This document shows positions 16,187 to 16,416 of a stretch of DNA of 16,416 nucleotides, piece by piece (the stretch's first letter is position 1; every line of letters begins with the position of its first letter). The DNA is from Mollicutes bacterium (GTDB lineage: Bacteria > Bacillota_I > Bacilli_A > Izemoplasmatales > Izemoplasmataceae), in assembly GCA_003551455.1 (NCBI GenBank), contig PUMR01000018.1, forward strand, positions 1 through 16,416, written 5' to 3'. The position numbers were made by a program, and so were the translations under genes. The notes under the pieces are model-generated. The model was not told the DNA's origin and made no database searches. It was given only the letters and a program-made list of their open reading frames with translations.

Positions 16187-16195
16187 ATTATACCA
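16187..16195 (-). promoter_or_regulatory. Extended -10 promoter of the HAD-priA-fmt unit
   Basis: The minus strand reads TGGTATAAT, an extended -10 with perfect TATAAT at 16192-16187. No convincing -35 is found at normal distance. The predicted start leaves a very short leader of about 15 nt before the TTG. Confidence 0.55.
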
Positions 16196-16203
16196 CAAAT
16201 CCT

Positions 16204-16232
16204 TTGGTTTCTCGCGCAAAATGGGGTATAAT
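16204..16232 (+). promoter_or_regulatory. Promoter of the RNase J gene
   Basis: TTGGTT (16204-16209) and perfect TATAAT (16227-16232) are 17 bp apart on the plus strand. The -10 hexamers of this and the divergent HAD promoter are about 34 bp apart, so the two polymerases would compete for overlapping sites. Confidence 0.65.
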
Positions 16233-16279
16233 GGTGTGAAAACGAAACCGTCACCGCCCCTTTTCTAGGAGGATTCACA

Positions 16280-16416
16280 ATGACGAACCACACGCTGAAA
16301 AAACACGAAGTCGGTGTTTTTGCCCTGGGCGGCCTCGGCGAAGTCGGAAAGAACATGTATGTGATCGAATACGCTGACGAGATCATCATCATCGACGCCG
16401 GGGTCATGTTCCCGGA
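16280..16416 (+). CDS. rnj: Ribonuclease J, 5' end only
   Basis: The only plus-strand gene is cut by the right edge after 45 codons. The N-terminus contains [20 protein letters not shown] followed by [11 protein letters not shown]. This is the characteristic start of RNase J (metallo-beta-lactamase fold, 5'-3' exonuclease and endonuclease in mRNA turnover and rRNA maturation), as in B. subtilis RnjA ([12 protein letters not shown], then LIDAG). AGGAGG at 16267-16272 lies 7 nt before the ATG. J1 and J2 types cannot be told apart from this fragment. Confidence 0.92.
   Translation, partial: MTNHTLKKHEVGVFALGGLGEVGKNMYVIEYADEIIIIDAGVMFP

Noticed and set aside
1..16416. CRISPR arrays, insertion sequences, tRNA or rRNA genes
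   Set aside because: No direct repeat series, transposase motifs, terminal inverted repeats or RNA gene signatures were found on reading both strands.

Overview
The window looks like a chromosomal piece of a GC-rich anaerobic member of the Bacillota (Firmicutes) or a close relative. Supporting signs are the strong AGGAGG-type ribosome binding sites, a CcpA-type cre box, RNase J, a YutG-type PgpA and a cobalamin-dependent glutamate fermentation pathway. TGA is used as a stop throughout, so the code is standard and not that of mycoplasmas. All complete genes lie on the minus strand. Only the 5' end of an RNase J gene at the right edge is on the plus strand. I see no mobile element, CRISPR array, tRNA or rRNA.

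Region 1 (1-9273) is one large minus-strand operon for glutamate fermentation by the 3-methylaspartate route. Transcription runs right to left from a promoter at 9246-9273, through a leader of about 200 nt, into glmS, glmL and glmE (glutamate mutase S subunit, its reactivase and E subunit), then mal (methylaspartate ammonia-lyase). It continues into a citrate-lyase-type enzyme (citD, citE, citF), its activating ligase citC, and a fused citX-citG gene that makes and attaches the prosthetic group and runs off the left edge. Most junctions overlap by 4-17 bp. Placed behind glutamate mutase and mal, the lyase is best read as citramalate lyase: glutamate to 3-methylaspartate to mesaconate to citramalate to acetate plus pyruvate. 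The mesaconate hydratase step is not encoded here. A good cre box sits at the predicted transcription start, so the operon is probably repressed by CcpA when preferred sugars are present.

Region 2 (9313-12065) is a separate unit with its own extended -10 promoter: pgpA (phosphatidylglycerophosphatase A), a six-helix membrane protein ending in a degenerate HD-GYP-like domain, and a LemA-family single-pass membrane protein. It ends at a clear intrinsic terminator. This is the least characterised part of the window and the best candidate for something new.

Region 3 (12070-16192) is a housekeeping unit: a Cof-type HAD phosphatase, priA (replication restart helicase) and fmt (Met-tRNA formyltransferase), closely spaced behind an extended -10 promoter. 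Region 4 (16204-16416) holds a divergent promoter and the start of rnj (RNase J), cut by the window edge.
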